From: Microbacterium pullorum
GTDB lineage: Bacteria; Actinomycetota; Actinomycetes; Actinomycetales; Microbacteriaceae
DNA length: 64,000 nt
NCBI RefSeq assembly: GCF_014836535.1
Contig: NZ_JACSQP010000008.1
Coordinates: forward strand, 1-64,000
Direction of reading: 5' to 3'
Shown: piece after piece, positions 24,727-32,944 of the stretch
How the letters are laid out: every line of letters starts with the position of its first letter
How positions within the stretch are numbered: the first letter of the stretch is position 1
Translations under genes and position numbers: made by a program
Notes under the pieces: model-generated
Database searches by the model: none
Seen by the model: the letters and a program-made list of their open reading frames with translations, nothing else
What the model was told of the DNA's origin: nothing

Positions 24727-27057
24727 GTGACCACGCCCTCTTCGACCTCTGTCGCCGATACCGTCGAAAACGCGGTCGCCACCCCCGAACGGGAGCAGCC
24801 GTATGCCGCTCTCGGGCTGAAACCCGACGAGTACGCCAAGATCCGCGAGATCCTCGGCCGCCGCCCCACCTCCGGCGAGCTGGCGATGTACTCGGTGATG
24901 TGGAGCGAGCACTGCTCCTACAAGTCGAGCAAGATCTACCTGCGCAAATTCGGCGAGAAGGTCTCCGACGAGATGAAGACCCGCCTCATGGTGGGCATGG
25001 GCCAGAACGCCGGCGTCGTCGATGTCGGCGAGGGCTGGGCGGTGACCTTCAAGGTCGAGTCGCACAACCACCCCAGCTACATCGAGCCCTTCCAGGGAGC
25101 GGCGACCGGTGTCGGCGGCATCGTGCGCGACATCATCTCGATGGGCGCGCGCCCCGTCGCCGTCATGGACCAGCTGCGCTTCGGCGCCATCGACCACCCC
25201 GACACGGCGCGCGTCGTGCACGGTGTCACCAGCGGCATCTCGTTCTACGGCAACTGCCTGGGCCTGCCCAACATCGGCGGCGAGACGGTGTTCGACTCGG
25301 TCTACCAGGGCAACCCGCTCGTCAACGCCCTCGCGGTGGGCGTCATGCGCCACGAAGACATCAAGCTGGCCAACGCCACCGGCGCCGGCAACAAGGTCGT
25401 GCTCTTCGGGGCGCGCACCGGCGGCGACGGCATCGGCGGCGCGTCGATTCTGGCATCCGACACCTTCGCCGACGGCGGCCCCACCAAGCGCCCCGCGGTG
25501 CAGGTGGGCGACCCGTTCGCCGAGAAGGTGCTCATCGAGTGCTGCCTGGAGCTGTACCAGGGCGAGCTCGTCGAGGCGATCCAGGACCTCGGTGCCGCCG
25601 GCATCTCGTGCGCCACGAGCGAGCTGGCCGCCAACGGCGGGTCGGGCATGCGCGTGGATCTGGAGAACGTGCTGCTGCGCGACCCCTCGCTCACGCCGGA
25701 GGAGATCCTCATGAGCGAGAGCCAGGAGCGCATGATGGCCATCGTCGCTCCCGAGAAGCTCGACGCGTTCCTCGCCGTCACCGGCAAGTGGGATGTCGAG
25801 ACGAGCGTGCTGGGCGAGGTCACCGGAGACGGCCGCCTGCAGATCTTCTGGCACGGCGAGGAGATCGTCAACGTCGACCCGTCCACGGTCGCCGTCGACG
25901 GCCCCGTCTACGAGCGCCCCGTCGCGTACCCGACCTGGATCGACGCGCTGCGCGAAGACTCGGCCTCGGCCCTCCCCCGCAGCGACGACCCCGCGACGCT
26001 GCGCGAGCAGTTCCTGCAGCTGGTGGCCAGCCCCAACCTCGCCGACACGTCGTGGGTGACCAACCAGTACGACTACTACGTGATGGGCAACACCGCCCTC
26101 AGCTTCCCCGACGACGCCGGCATGATCCGCGTCGACGAGGAGTCAGGCCTGGGCTTCGCCATCGCCACCGACTGCAACGGCCGGTTCTGCCAGCTCGACC
26201 CGTATGAGGGTGCGAAGCTGGCCCTCGCCGAGGCCTACCGCAACGTCGCCGTCACCGGCGCCGTTCCCACCGCTGTCACCGACTGCCTCAACTTCGGCAG
26301 CCCCGAGAACCCCGAGGTCATGTGGCAGTTCTCGCAGACCGTCGACGGCCTGTCGGACGCCTGCCTCGAACTCGGTGTGCCGGTCACGGGCGGCAACGTG
26401 TCGTTCTACAACCAGACCGGTGACATCCCCATCCACCCCACCCCCGTGGTGGGCGTGCTCGGCATCATCGACGACGTCGCCCGGCGCATCCCGAGCGGCT
26501 GGCAGGATGCCGGCGAGAACATCTACCTCCTCGGCGTCACCGCCACCGAGCTGAGCGGCTCGCAGTGGGCGGGGACGATCCACGGGCACCTCGGCGGTCG
26601 CCCCCCGAAGGTCGACCTCGCGGCCGAGAAGCGTCTGGCGGGCCTGCTGCACGCGGCATCCCAGCAGTCGCTGGTCTCCAGCGCCCACGACCTGTCGGAG
26701 GGTGGCCTCGCGCAGGCCCTCGCCGAAGGCGTCATGCGCTTCGGCGTCGGCGCCCGCGTGTGGCTGCGCGAGATCATGGAGCGCGACGGCGTGGATGCCG
26801 CGACCGCACTGTTCTCCGAGTCGACCGGCCGCGTCATCGTCACCGTCCCCCGCGAGGACGACGTGAAGTTCCGGGGCCTGTGCGACGGGCGCGACTACCC
26901 GGTGCTGCGCATCGGCGTGACCGACGCCCCCGGCGACGGCGATGCACCGGCGCTCGAGGTGCAGGACGTCTTCACCGTTTCCGCGACCGAGCTGCGCGAT
27001 CGCTCGCGCGCGACCCTGCCCGCCGCGTTCGGCGCGACGGTCACCGAGCCCGCCTGA
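24727..27057 (+). CDS. purL: FGAM synthase large subunit PurL
   Basis: ATP-dependent ligase that converts FGAR to FGAM with PurQ and PurS; 776 residues, the normal size for the small PurL. Diagnostic motifs: [12 protein letters not shown] near residue 60, [32 protein letters not shown] near residue 330, and the glycine-rich second ATP-like site [13 protein letters not shown] near residue 555. The start is GTG 24727 with GGAG 10 bases upstream; upstream in-frame codons read through non-conserved sequence. A small membrane peptide follows 11 bases later. Confidence 0.95.
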   Translation: MTTPSSTSVADTVENAVATPEREQPYAALGLKPDEYAKIREILGRRPTSGELAMYSVMWSEHCSYKSSKIYLRKFGEKVSDEMKTRLMVGMGQNAGVVDVGEGWAVTFKVESHNHPSYIEPFQGAATGVGGIVRDIISMGARPVAVMDQLRFGAIDHPDTARVVHGVTSGISFYGNCLGLPNIGGETVFDSVYQGNPLVNALAVGVMRHEDIKLANATGAGNKVVLFGARTGGDGIGGASILASDTFADGGPTKRPAVQVGDPFAEKVLIECCLELYQGELVEAIQDLGAAGISCATSELAANGGSGMRVDLENVLLRDPSLTPEEILMSESQERMMAIVAPEKLDAFLAVTGKWDVETSVLGEVTGDGRLQIFWHGEEIVNVDPSTVAVDGPVYERPVAYPTWIDALREDSASALPRSDDPATLREQFLQLVASPNLADTSWVTNQYDYYVMGNTALSFPDDAGMIRVDEESGLGFAIATDCNGRFCQLDPYEGAKLALAEAYRNVAVTGAVPTAVTDCLNFGSPENPEVMWQFSQTVDGLSDACLELGVPVTGGNVSFYNQTGDIPIHPTPVVGVLGIIDDVARRIPSGWQDAGENIYLLGVTATELSGSQWAGTIHGHLGGRPPKVDLAAEKRLAGLLHAASQQSLVSSAHDLSEGGLAQALAEGVMRFGVGARVWLREIMERDGVDAATALFSESTGRVIVTVPREDDVKFRGLCDGRDYPVLRIGVTDAPGDGDAPALEVQDVFTVSATELRDRSRATLPAAFGATVTEPA

Positions 27058-27068
27058 GAGGCAGACAC

Positions 27069-27203
27069 ATGTCGAACGACGACGAGTACGGCACCTACGG
27101 CCAGGCGCGCCAGCGGCGCATGAAGATCGTGGCGTGGGTCGTCATCGTGTCGCTGATCCTGGTCGGCGGCGGCGCGACGGTGATCGCGCTGCTCTTCGGC
27201 TGA
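27069..27203 (+). CDS. 44-residue single-pass membrane peptide
   Basis: A short gene starting 11 bases after purL, probably in the same transcript. The first 17 residues are polar (Asp/Glu/Tyr, then Arg), followed by one hydrophobic helix (KIVAWVVIVSLILVGGGA) ending at LLFG. The N-terminus would face the cytoplasm by the positive-inside rule. AGAGG precedes the ATG. I do not recognise a named family. A chance open frame is possible, but codon use and the clear helix argue for a real peptide. Confidence 0.6.
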   Translation: MSNDDEYGTYGQARQRRMKIVAWVVIVSLILVGGGATVIALLFG

Positions 27204-27219
27204 CCCGCCGCCGAACCGG

Positions 27220-27286
27220 CGAGACACCACTTCTCGGACGAGACACCGCGCATCGCGTGATGTCTCGTCCGATTCGTGGTTTCTGG
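27220..27286. repeat. 67-bp palindrome, GAGAC-N14-GAGAC family, copy B
   Basis: Inverted repeat centred at 27253. GAGAC occurs at 27221 and 27240 in the left arm, mirrored by GTCTC at 27262 and a degenerate TTCTG at 27281. The inner stem CGGACGAGACA/TGTCTCGTCCG is perfect and the centre can form CGCG-CAT-CGCG. It sits between the peptide gene and the paralog pair, with the same geometry as copies A and C. Confidence 0.75.
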
Positions 27287-27358
27287 GCGGAATGCGGGGG
27301 CGGGCGGGCGGGCGGGGTGCCCGATGCCGGGCGGGGCGGCCGCGGCTAGCATGGCAGG

Positions 27359-28105
27359 GTGGAGACGGTGCTCCTGATCGTGAGCTCGTGGTGGTGGGTT
27401 GCCCCCGCCGCCGCGGGCGTGGGCGCGGTCGGATACGGGGCGCTGACCACCACCCGCCGCCGCGCCCGTCGACTCGAGCTCGATGCCGCCCGCCAGGAGG
27501 AGCTCACCGCCTACCGAGCACTGCAGGCGGCGCGGGCGCAGCTGCGTGCCGCGCAGGCCGACCTGCTGACGGCGAAGGCGCAGCGCGGCGTCTCTGCCCC
27601 CGGCATCCCCTCGATCTCCGCCGCCCGGCAGGCGCTGCAGGCCGCGAAGCAGCAGGAACGGGTGGCGTCGTTGCAGTTGCGGGCGAGCCGCAGCCGGGTG
27701 AAAGCGACGCGGGCGACGTACGGCGCCGCGGCCGGCGACGCGCCGCTGCCGATCGAGGCGCTGTTCGCGCAGCACGACGCCGTCACGGCGCGCTGGCTCG
27801 AGTACGAGACGGATGCCGGCAAGGCGCTGTCCTTCCCGCAGATGCTCGACGCGCGGCATCCGGCGACGCTCGCGTTCCTGCGGGCGCAGCACGAGGCGCA
27901 GCGGCTGCGGCCCGCGGCGGTGCGCGCGAAGGTGACACCGGCGCAGTTCCTGGCGTATCGCGACGCGGTGCGCCAGGCGGAGGCGGCCTTCGTGTCCGCA
28001 GAACACGACGCGCATCGCGCGGCGCGGGCGGCGCTGCCCCGGCCGCCGGGCAGCCCGATCTGGCCGGCGCCGGCGCGCGGGCCGCGACCCCCGGCATCCA
28101 CCTGA
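27359..28105 (+). CDS. Membrane-anchored coiled-coil protein, paralog 1 (unknown family)
   Basis: A protein of 248 residues. A hydrophobic N-terminal segment (about residues 4-28) carries WWWVAP and is followed by Arg-rich sequence (TTRRRARRLE), so the bulk is cytoplasmic. Residues 38-115 are Ala/Gln/Leu-rich and probably coiled coil. Then comes a conserved block shared with the next gene: HDAVTARWLEYETDAGKA, FPQM, AFLRAQ, LRPA, VT-Q--YR-AV. The start is GTG at 27359, 6 bases after a -10 box TAGCAT (27347-27352). I do not recognise the family. The tandem copy at 28160 implies duplication including the promoter. Confidence 0.7.
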   Translation: METVLLIVSSWWWVAPAAAGVGAVGYGALTTTRRRARRLELDAARQEELTAYRALQAARAQLRAAQADLLTAKAQRGVSAPGIPSISAARQALQAAKQQERVASLQLRASRSRVKATRATYGAAAGDAPLPIEALFAQHDAVTARWLEYETDAGKALSFPQMLDARHPATLAFLRAQHEAQRLRPAAVRAKVTPAQFLAYRDAVRQAEAAFVSAEHDAHRAARAALPRPPGSPIWPAPARGPRPPAST

Positions 28106-28159
28106 CGCCGGTCATCGACCGCGCCTCGGCGCGAGACGGGTGGGGACTACCATGACAGG

Positions 28160-28897
28160 GTGGAGCCACTGTTCGACTTCCTCGGCAACTACTGGTGGCT
28201 GGCGTTCCCGCTCGCCGGCATCTTCGGTGGTGTCGGCTCCGCGTGGGAGCGGGCGACGAAGCGCCGGCACAAGCGCCGCCTCGAGATTCTGCGAGCGAAG
28301 AGCGAACTGAAGGCCGCGCAGGCGGCGGCGCGGGCGAAGCCGGTCGCAACGGCGTCCGTGCCGACCGCGATCACGCGTCCGTCACCGGAGCCCGATCAGC
28401 TCGAGCAGCTGGTGACCGCGCATGATGAGGTGGCGCGGCGCTGGCTCGACTACGAGCTCGATGTCGCGAAGCTCATCGCGTTCCCCGCCATGAGCGATGG
28501 GCGCCAGCCGATGACGGCGGCGTTCCTTCGAGCCAAGCGCAACGCCGATCATCTGCGACCGGCATCGGCCAAGGCGAGGGTGACCAAGCAGCAGCTCGAC
28601 GAGTACCGCTCCGCGGTGACCGAGTTCGAGGTGGCGTTCGACCTGGCCGAGCGCGAGGCCCGCCGGGTGCGCGACTCGTCGTTCACCGAGGTCGAGCGCA
28701 AGCGCCTGTCGACGGCGAAGCAGCTGCTGACGGTGGCGATCGATCAGGCGGCCACGCCTGCCGAACGCCAGCTGGCCTACAAGCGGGTGCGTGAAGAGCT
28801 GGACGGCCTGATCTCGCTGTCCGATGAGGCCGTCGAGGAGCTGGAGAAGAAGGTGGCGCTGGAGCTCACCGCCGATCCCCATCCCGCCAACGAGTGA
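28160..28897 (+). CDS. Membrane-anchored coiled-coil protein, paralog 2 (unknown family)
   Basis: 245 residues with the same plan as its neighbour: a hydrophobic N-terminus with YWWLAFPLAG, a basic stretch (TKRRHKRRLE), then the shared block HDEVARRWLDYELDVAKL, FPAM, AFLRAK, LRPA, VTKQQLDEYRSAV. A longer helical C-terminus (residues about 165-240, EVERKRLSTAKQLLTVAI) is present only here. GTG at 28160 follows the -10 box TACCAT (28148-28153) by 6 bases. The promoter/start of both paralogs is almost identical (TAnCATGnCAGGGTGGAG). Function unknown; a cytoplasmic scaffold near the membrane is only a guess. Confidence 0.7.
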   Translation: MEPLFDFLGNYWWLAFPLAGIFGGVGSAWERATKRRHKRRLEILRAKSELKAAQAAARAKPVATASVPTAITRPSPEPDQLEQLVTAHDEVARRWLDYELDVAKLIAFPAMSDGRQPMTAAFLRAKRNADHLRPASAKARVTKQQLDEYRSAVTEFEVAFDLAEREARRVRDSSFTEVERKRLSTAKQLLTVAIDQAATPAERQLAYKRVREELDGLISLSDEAVEELEKKVALELTADPHPANE

Positions 28898-28952
28898 GCA
28901 CCCGTGCGCGCCCGGATCACTGATCGCAGGGCGCGCAACGAGTGCTCACTCG
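28891..28952. terminator. 62-bp palindrome between paralog 2 and proX
   Basis: CGAGTGAGCAC (28891-28901) pairs with GTGCTCACTCG (28942-28952), and GCGCGCCC (28906-28913) with GGGCGCGC (28929-28936). The loop can form GATC-ACT-GATC. It lies between convergent genes and would serve both strands as a terminator. It resembles the GAGAC palindromes in size but not in sequence. Confidence 0.7.
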
Positions 28953-28965
28953 ACGCGAAGAATAC

Positions 28966-29880
28966 TCACTCGGCGGTGAGGGAGGTGACGTACTCTTCGT
29001 TCGCGGCCATCCAGTCGGCCACGATGGCCTCGTAGTCGTCGCTGTCGTTCTCGTTGAACATCACGTTCTCGAGGGAGTACAGCGTCTCGCTGTCCATCTC
29101 GAAGGCGCTCAGCCACGCGAAGACCTCGGGGAAGTCCTCTTCGAACGTCGTCGAGGCGAAGGAGTGGATGCCCTCGGCGTCGCCGAGCAGGCCCTGGGGG
29201 TCTTCGAGGTCCTTGATCGGGTACGCGTCGTAGGCCCAGTGCGGACGCCACAGGGTGACGAGGATGTTCTCGCCTGCGTTCGTGGCGGTGTCGAGCTCGG
29301 TGAGCATGGCAGGGGTCGACGACGTCACGTGGTCGAACGCTTCCAGTCCGTACCCGGGGATGACGGCCGCGTCGGTCACGGTCGCCAGGCCCGACCCCGA
29401 CTCGATGCCGATGATCTGGTTGCCGAACAGCTCGGCGTTGTCGGCGAGCTCCTCGAGCGAGTCGATCGGGGCGTCCTCGTTGACCGCGAAGGTCAGCTTC
29501 GCCTCGGTGTTCCAGGCGCCGAGGTCGACCATGTCATCGCCGTACTCGTCGATGTAGTCGGCGTGGGTCAGCGGCAGCCAGGTGTCCAGCGTCAGGTCGT
29601 AGTCGCCACTGGAGATGCCGTTGTAGACGGCGGCGGGGTCGGCGTACTCGAGCTCGACCTCGTAGCCCTGCTCTTCGAGCACGGCCTTCCACAGCTCGGA
29701 CGCGGCGATGCCCTCGTCCCAGCCGTTGAACACGGCGATCGTGATGGGCCGGTCGGCGGCGGCGTTGTCCGAGCCGTTCGCGGAGCCCGCGTCATCGGTA
29801 CCTCCGGCGCACCCGGTGAGTGCCAGTGCGGCGGCCGACGTGAGTGCCAGTGCCCCCAGAAGGGTGTTTCTCTTGGTCAT
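28966..29880 (-). CDS. proX: Glycine betaine/proline ABC transporter binding lipoprotein
   Basis: Type II binding protein of the OpuAC class, 304 residues, anchored outside the membrane. The lipobox is LALTGC with the lipidated Cys near residue 24, then an acidic Asn/Asp linker. The mature part has the quaternary-amine-binding pattern VFNGWDEGIAASELWKAVL and WLPLTHADYIDEYG, and aromatic residues in TLWRPHWAYDAYPIKDL. The ATG at 29880 has GAGGAAG 6 bases upstream. It is the last gene of the transporter, 112 bases after proW. Confidence 0.92.
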   Translation of the reverse strand: MTKRNTLLGALALTSAAALALTGCAGGTDDAGSANGSDNAAADRPITIAVFNGWDEGIAASELWKAVLEEQGYEVELEYADPAAVYNGISSGDYDLTLDTWLPLTHADYIDEYGDDMVDLGAWNTEAKLTFAVNEDAPIDSLEELADNAELFGNQIIGIESGSGLATVTDAAVIPGYGLEAFDHVTSSTPAMLTELDTATNAGENILVTLWRPHWAYDAYPIKDLEDPQGLLGDAEGIHSFASTTFEEDFPEVFAWLSAFEMDSETLYSLENVMFNENDSDDYEAIVADWMAANEEYVTSLTAE

Positions 29881-29992
29881 CGTGACTTCCTCTCCCCTCG
29901 CGTGCTGTCGCGAGGCGGTCGTTGTGGTCGGGCGCGGAGTCTCCGCACCCCCCGCGAGTGATGAGCTCGCAAGTGTGTGTGACGGGCGGCGG

Positions 29993-30877
29993 TCAGGCGG
30001 ATGCCGCCGCCACCGGCCGCGGCGTGCGCGCCGCCTTGCGGCCGCGGTTCGACCCGCGCGCGGCGAGGGCGGAGGTCGTGCGGTCGAGGATCATCGCGAT
30101 GATCACCACCGACAGGCCGGCTTCGAAGCCGAGCGCGATGTCGATCTTCTGCAGGCTCTGCACCACGTCGCCGCCGAGGCCGCGTGCGCCGACCATGCCC
30201 GCGATGACCACCATCGACAGGCTGAGCATGATCACCTGGTTGACGCCGGCCATGATGCTCGGCAGCGCCAGCGGAAGCTGGATCTGCCGCAGGATGCGGC
30301 TGGGCGAGGCACCGAAGGCGTGGCCGGCTTCGACGACCTCGCGGTCGACACCGCGGATGCCGAGCTCGGTCAGCCGCACGCCGGGCGCGAGGGCGAAGAG
30401 GATGGTGGCGACGATGCCCGGCACGACGCCCACGCGGAAGAGCATGAGCGCGGGGATGAGGTACACGAAGGCGGGCATGGTCTGCAGGAAGTCCAGCACC
30501 GGGCGCACGATCTTCGAGACGGTGTCGCTGCGCGCGGCCCAGATGCCGAGCGGGATGCCGAGGGCGAGGGCGATCACCGACGCGACGATGACCAGGGCGA
30601 GCGACTGCATGGCGTTGTCCCACTGGTCGACGCCGACGATGATGAGCAGGCCCACCGCGGTGCCCACCGCCAGCCACAGGCCCCGCGCCCAGAACGCCAG
30701 CGCGGCCAGCACGATGATCACGGCCCAGAAGGGCGGGGTCTGCAGCGTCCATTCCAGCGCGTCGTAGACCGCGAGGAAGAGGGAGCGCAGGCCATCGAAC
30801 AGCCACCCGAAGGTGTCGATGAGCCAGCGGACGAAGGTCTCGGCGATCTCGCCGAGGGGAAGGCGCACGTCGATCAT
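29993..30877 (-). CDS. proW: Glycine betaine/proline ABC transporter permease
   Basis: Membrane channel subunit, 294 residues. After an amphipathic N-terminus (about 45 residues) come helices with ProW hallmarks: GIPLGIWAARSDTV, RPVLDFLQTMPAFVYLIPA, and the ATPase-docking loop DREVVEAGHAFGASPSRILRQIQLPLALPS. A basic Ala-rich tail ends the protein. The ATG at 30877 overlaps the proV stop by 4 bases. The order proV-proW-proX is the usual one and implies osmoprotectant uptake. Confidence 0.93.
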   Translation of the reverse strand: MIDVRLPLGEIAETFVRWLIDTFGWLFDGLRSLFLAVYDALEWTLQTPPFWAVIIVLAALAFWARGLWLAVGTAVGLLIIVGVDQWDNAMQSLALVIVASVIALALGIPLGIWAARSDTVSKIVRPVLDFLQTMPAFVYLIPALMLFRVGVVPGIVATILFALAPGVRLTELGIRGVDREVVEAGHAFGASPSRILRQIQLPLALPSIMAGVNQVIMLSLSMVVIAGMVGARGLGGDVVQSLQKIDIALGFEAGLSVVIIAMILDRTTSALAARGSNRGRKAARTPRPVAAASA

Positions 30878-32226
30878 CGGTCTCCCCCCTTCGCCGAAGC
30901 CGTGAGGCCGGCGGCATCCGCCTCCGCCGAGGCGGTGAGGCCGGCGGCATCCGTCTCGCTCCGGCCGAGCTCGGCCAGCGAGGCGACGAGGTCGGACTGC
31001 GGCACCGAGGGTGCCGGCTCGATGATCGGGATGGCCTGGGTCGTGGGCGGCACGTTGCCGAGGGCTGCCAGCAGCGTCACGCGCGGGATGAGGCCCACGA
31101 GGCGCCCCTCGGCGTCGACGACGGGCACCGGCACGGTGGTCTCCACAGCGCGCTCGACGACGTCGGTGAGGGGGTCGTCGGGCGAGACGGTCGGCACCGA
31201 GGCGTCGACGATCGCGCGCAGGTCGGTCTCGCCGGCCTTGATCGCCCGGATCACGCGGCGGTCGCTGACGACGCCGAGCAGCCGGCGGTTCTCGACGACG
31301 AACACGGAGCCGGCCTGCAGTTCACGCAGCGACCGCAGCGCACCGCGCAGGCCTGCGCTGACGGGGGTCGTGGCGTGTGCGGGCTCCATGACGGCGGAGG
31401 CGGTGAGCACCCGGGCACGGTCGACGTCCTGCACGAACTGCGCGACGTAGTCGTTCGCGGGGTCGGTGAGGATCTCTTCGGGCGTGCCGTTCTGCACGAT
31501 GCGCCCATCGCGCATGACCGCGATGCGGTCGCCGAGGAACATGGCCTCGTTGAGGTCGTGGGTGATGAAGACGATGGTGCGGCCGAGCTCGCGCTGCAGC
31601 TCGACCAGCTGTTCCTGCATCTCGCGACGGATGAGGGGGTCCAGTGCCGAGAACGCCTCGTCCATCAGCAGGATGTCGGTGCCTGCCGTGAGGGCGCGGG
31701 CAAGCCCCACCCGCTGACGCATGCCGCCCGAGAGCTCGTCGGGCATGGCTTCGGCGCGGTCGCCCAGGCCGACCTTCTCGAGGATCTCCATCGCGCGGCG
31801 GCGGCGCTCGGCCTTGCCGACGCCCTGGATCTCGAGCGCATACGCGGCGTTGTCGATCACGGTGCGATGCGGCAGCAGGGCGAAGTGCTGGAACACCATC
31901 GAGATCGACTGGCGGCGAATGCCCCGCAACTCGCTGGCGGACGCGCCGGTGACGCTGCGCCCCTGCACGAGCACCTCGCCGGCGGTGGGCTCCAGCAGGC
32001 CGTTGAGCATGCGGATGATGGTGGATTTGCCCGACCCCGACAGGCCCATGATGACGAAGATCTCGCCGGGCTGCACGGTGAAGCTGGCGTCGATGACCGC
32101 GGCGGTGCCGGCATCGGCGACCTCGGTGCGGCTCTGCCCTGCACGCAGCCGTTTGACGGCATCCTTCGGGTTGCGACCGAAGACCTTGAACAGGTTCTTC
32201 GCTTCGACGGCGGGGGCAGCTGTCAC
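30874..32226 (-). CDS. proV: Glycine betaine/proline ABC transporter ATPase with CBS domains
   Basis: ATP-hydrolysing subunit of 450 residues. Walker A GLSGSGKST near residue 60, signature LSGGMRQRVGLARAL, and Walker B ILLMDEAFSALD are all intact. Two CBS domains occupy about residues 280-400 (FVVENRRLLGVVSDRRVIRAI, then VVDAEGRLVGLIPRVTLL); in related transporters these sense ionic strength. The tail ends with an 11-residue repeat, DAAGLTASAEA, in tandem, encoded by a 33-bp DNA repeat (30902-30953). GTG at 32226 has GAGGTGA upstream. Confidence 0.93.
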   Translation of the reverse strand: MTAAPAVEAKNLFKVFGRNPKDAVKRLRAGQSRTEVADAGTAAVIDASFTVQPGEIFVIMGLSGSGKSTIIRMLNGLLEPTAGEVLVQGRSVTGASASELRGIRRQSISMVFQHFALLPHRTVIDNAAYALEIQGVGKAERRRRAMEILEKVGLGDRAEAMPDELSGGMRQRVGLARALTAGTDILLMDEAFSALDPLIRREMQEQLVELQRELGRTIVFITHDLNEAMFLGDRIAVMRDGRIVQNGTPEEILTDPANDYVAQFVQDVDRARVLTASAVMEPAHATTPVSAGLRGALRSLRELQAGSVFVVENRRLLGVVSDRRVIRAIKAGETDLRAIVDASVPTVSPDDPLTDVVERAVETTVPVPVVDAEGRLVGLIPRVTLLAALGNVPPTTQAIPIIEPAPSVPQSDLVASLAELGRSETDAAGLTASAEADAAGLTASAKGGDR

Positions 32227-32494
32227 GTGGTCACCTCGGCGGTCGCACCCGCGGCCGCTTAGGTCACGCCCGGGTGACGGTCATCGTCGCCCCGCACTCA
32301 TGCCGCCGTCAGGCGACCGGGCGAGGCGCTCCGGCGACGCGCACATCGGGTGCGCGGCCCAGACCGCCGACCATACGCTCGCCCCTCCCGATCGGGTGAC
32401 GGGGGACGACCGCGGACTGGTCTTACGGACCTCACGGTCCTCATCCACCGTATCCGGGCCTTTCAGCCTGTGCAAAACCAGTTCACAGCAGGCC
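32227..32494. other. Intergenic region between proV and the GntR operon promoter
   Basis: The 334-bp gap between divergent proV and gntR holds the GntR promoter at its right end (32495-32544). The rest has no gene I can support. It has an inverted repeat GTCAC-N6-GTGAC at 32263-32278, 37 bases upstream of proV, possibly an operator, and a small GGACC/GGTCC repeat near 32428-32440. I could not place a proV promoter with confidence. Confidence 0.4.
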
Positions 32495-32544
32495 TTGACA
32501 GCAGTGTGCTTCACGTTCCATAGTTAGCTACTCAAGTAATGAAC
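32495..32544 (+). promoter_or_regulatory. Promoter and operator of the GntR-ABC operon
   Basis: A consensus -35 TTGACA (32495-32500) and -10 CATAGT (32519-32524) are 18 bp apart. A 22-bp imperfect palindrome at 32523-32544, GTT-N3-TACT-CA-AGTA-N3-AAC, overlaps the -10 edge and the predicted start. This is the usual arrangement for autorepression by YtrA-type GntR proteins. Confidence 0.75.
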
Positions 32545-32560
32545 CAGGGAACGGAGCGCA

Positions 32561-32944
32561 ATGATCGAAGAAGGCCGGGCTCTCTTCCTGCAGATCGCCG
32601 AGAGCATCGAAGACGCCATCGTCGACGGCAGCCTCGCCGAAGAGGCCCGGGTGCCTTCGACGAACGAGCTCGCGGCCTTCCACCGCATCAACCCCGCCAC
32701 GGCGGCGAAAGGAGTGAACATGCTCGTGGACAAGGGCGTGCTGTACAAGCGACGCGGCATCGGCATGTTCGTCGCCCCGGGGGCGCGCGAGCAGCTGCGC
32801 GGCGAGCGCCGCGCAGCCTTCGCCGACCGTTACATCGAGCCTCTGCTCGCCGAGGCGCGGGCGCTGGAGCTCGGCCCCTCGGAGCTGAGCGACCTCATCC
32901 GACAGCGGTACACCGACAGCACGACAGAAAGGACGGCACGATGA
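32561..32944 (+). CDS. GntR-family repressor, YtrA subfamily
   Basis: Short GntR regulator of 127 residues: a winged helix (about residues 8-75) with LFLQIAESIEDAIVDGSL, VPSTNELAAFHRINPATAAKGVNMLVDKGV and KRRGIGMFVA, then a short helical dimerisation tail. This lack of a large effector domain marks the YtrA group, which responds to envelope stress or antibiotics in other bacteria. The ATG at 32561 has GGAACGGAG upstream. Its stop overlaps the ABC ATPase start by 4 bases. Confidence 0.9.
   Translation: MIEEGRALFLQIAESIEDAIVDGSLAEEARVPSTNELAAFHRINPATAAKGVNMLVDKGVLYKRRGIGMFVAPGAREQLRGERRAAFADRYIEPLLAEARALELGPSELSDLIRQRYTDSTTERTAR

Noticed and set aside
30902..30953. 33-bp tandem repeat at the end of proV as a functional site
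   Set aside because: It encodes an 11-residue tail repeat in frame and looks like slippage in a disordered tail.
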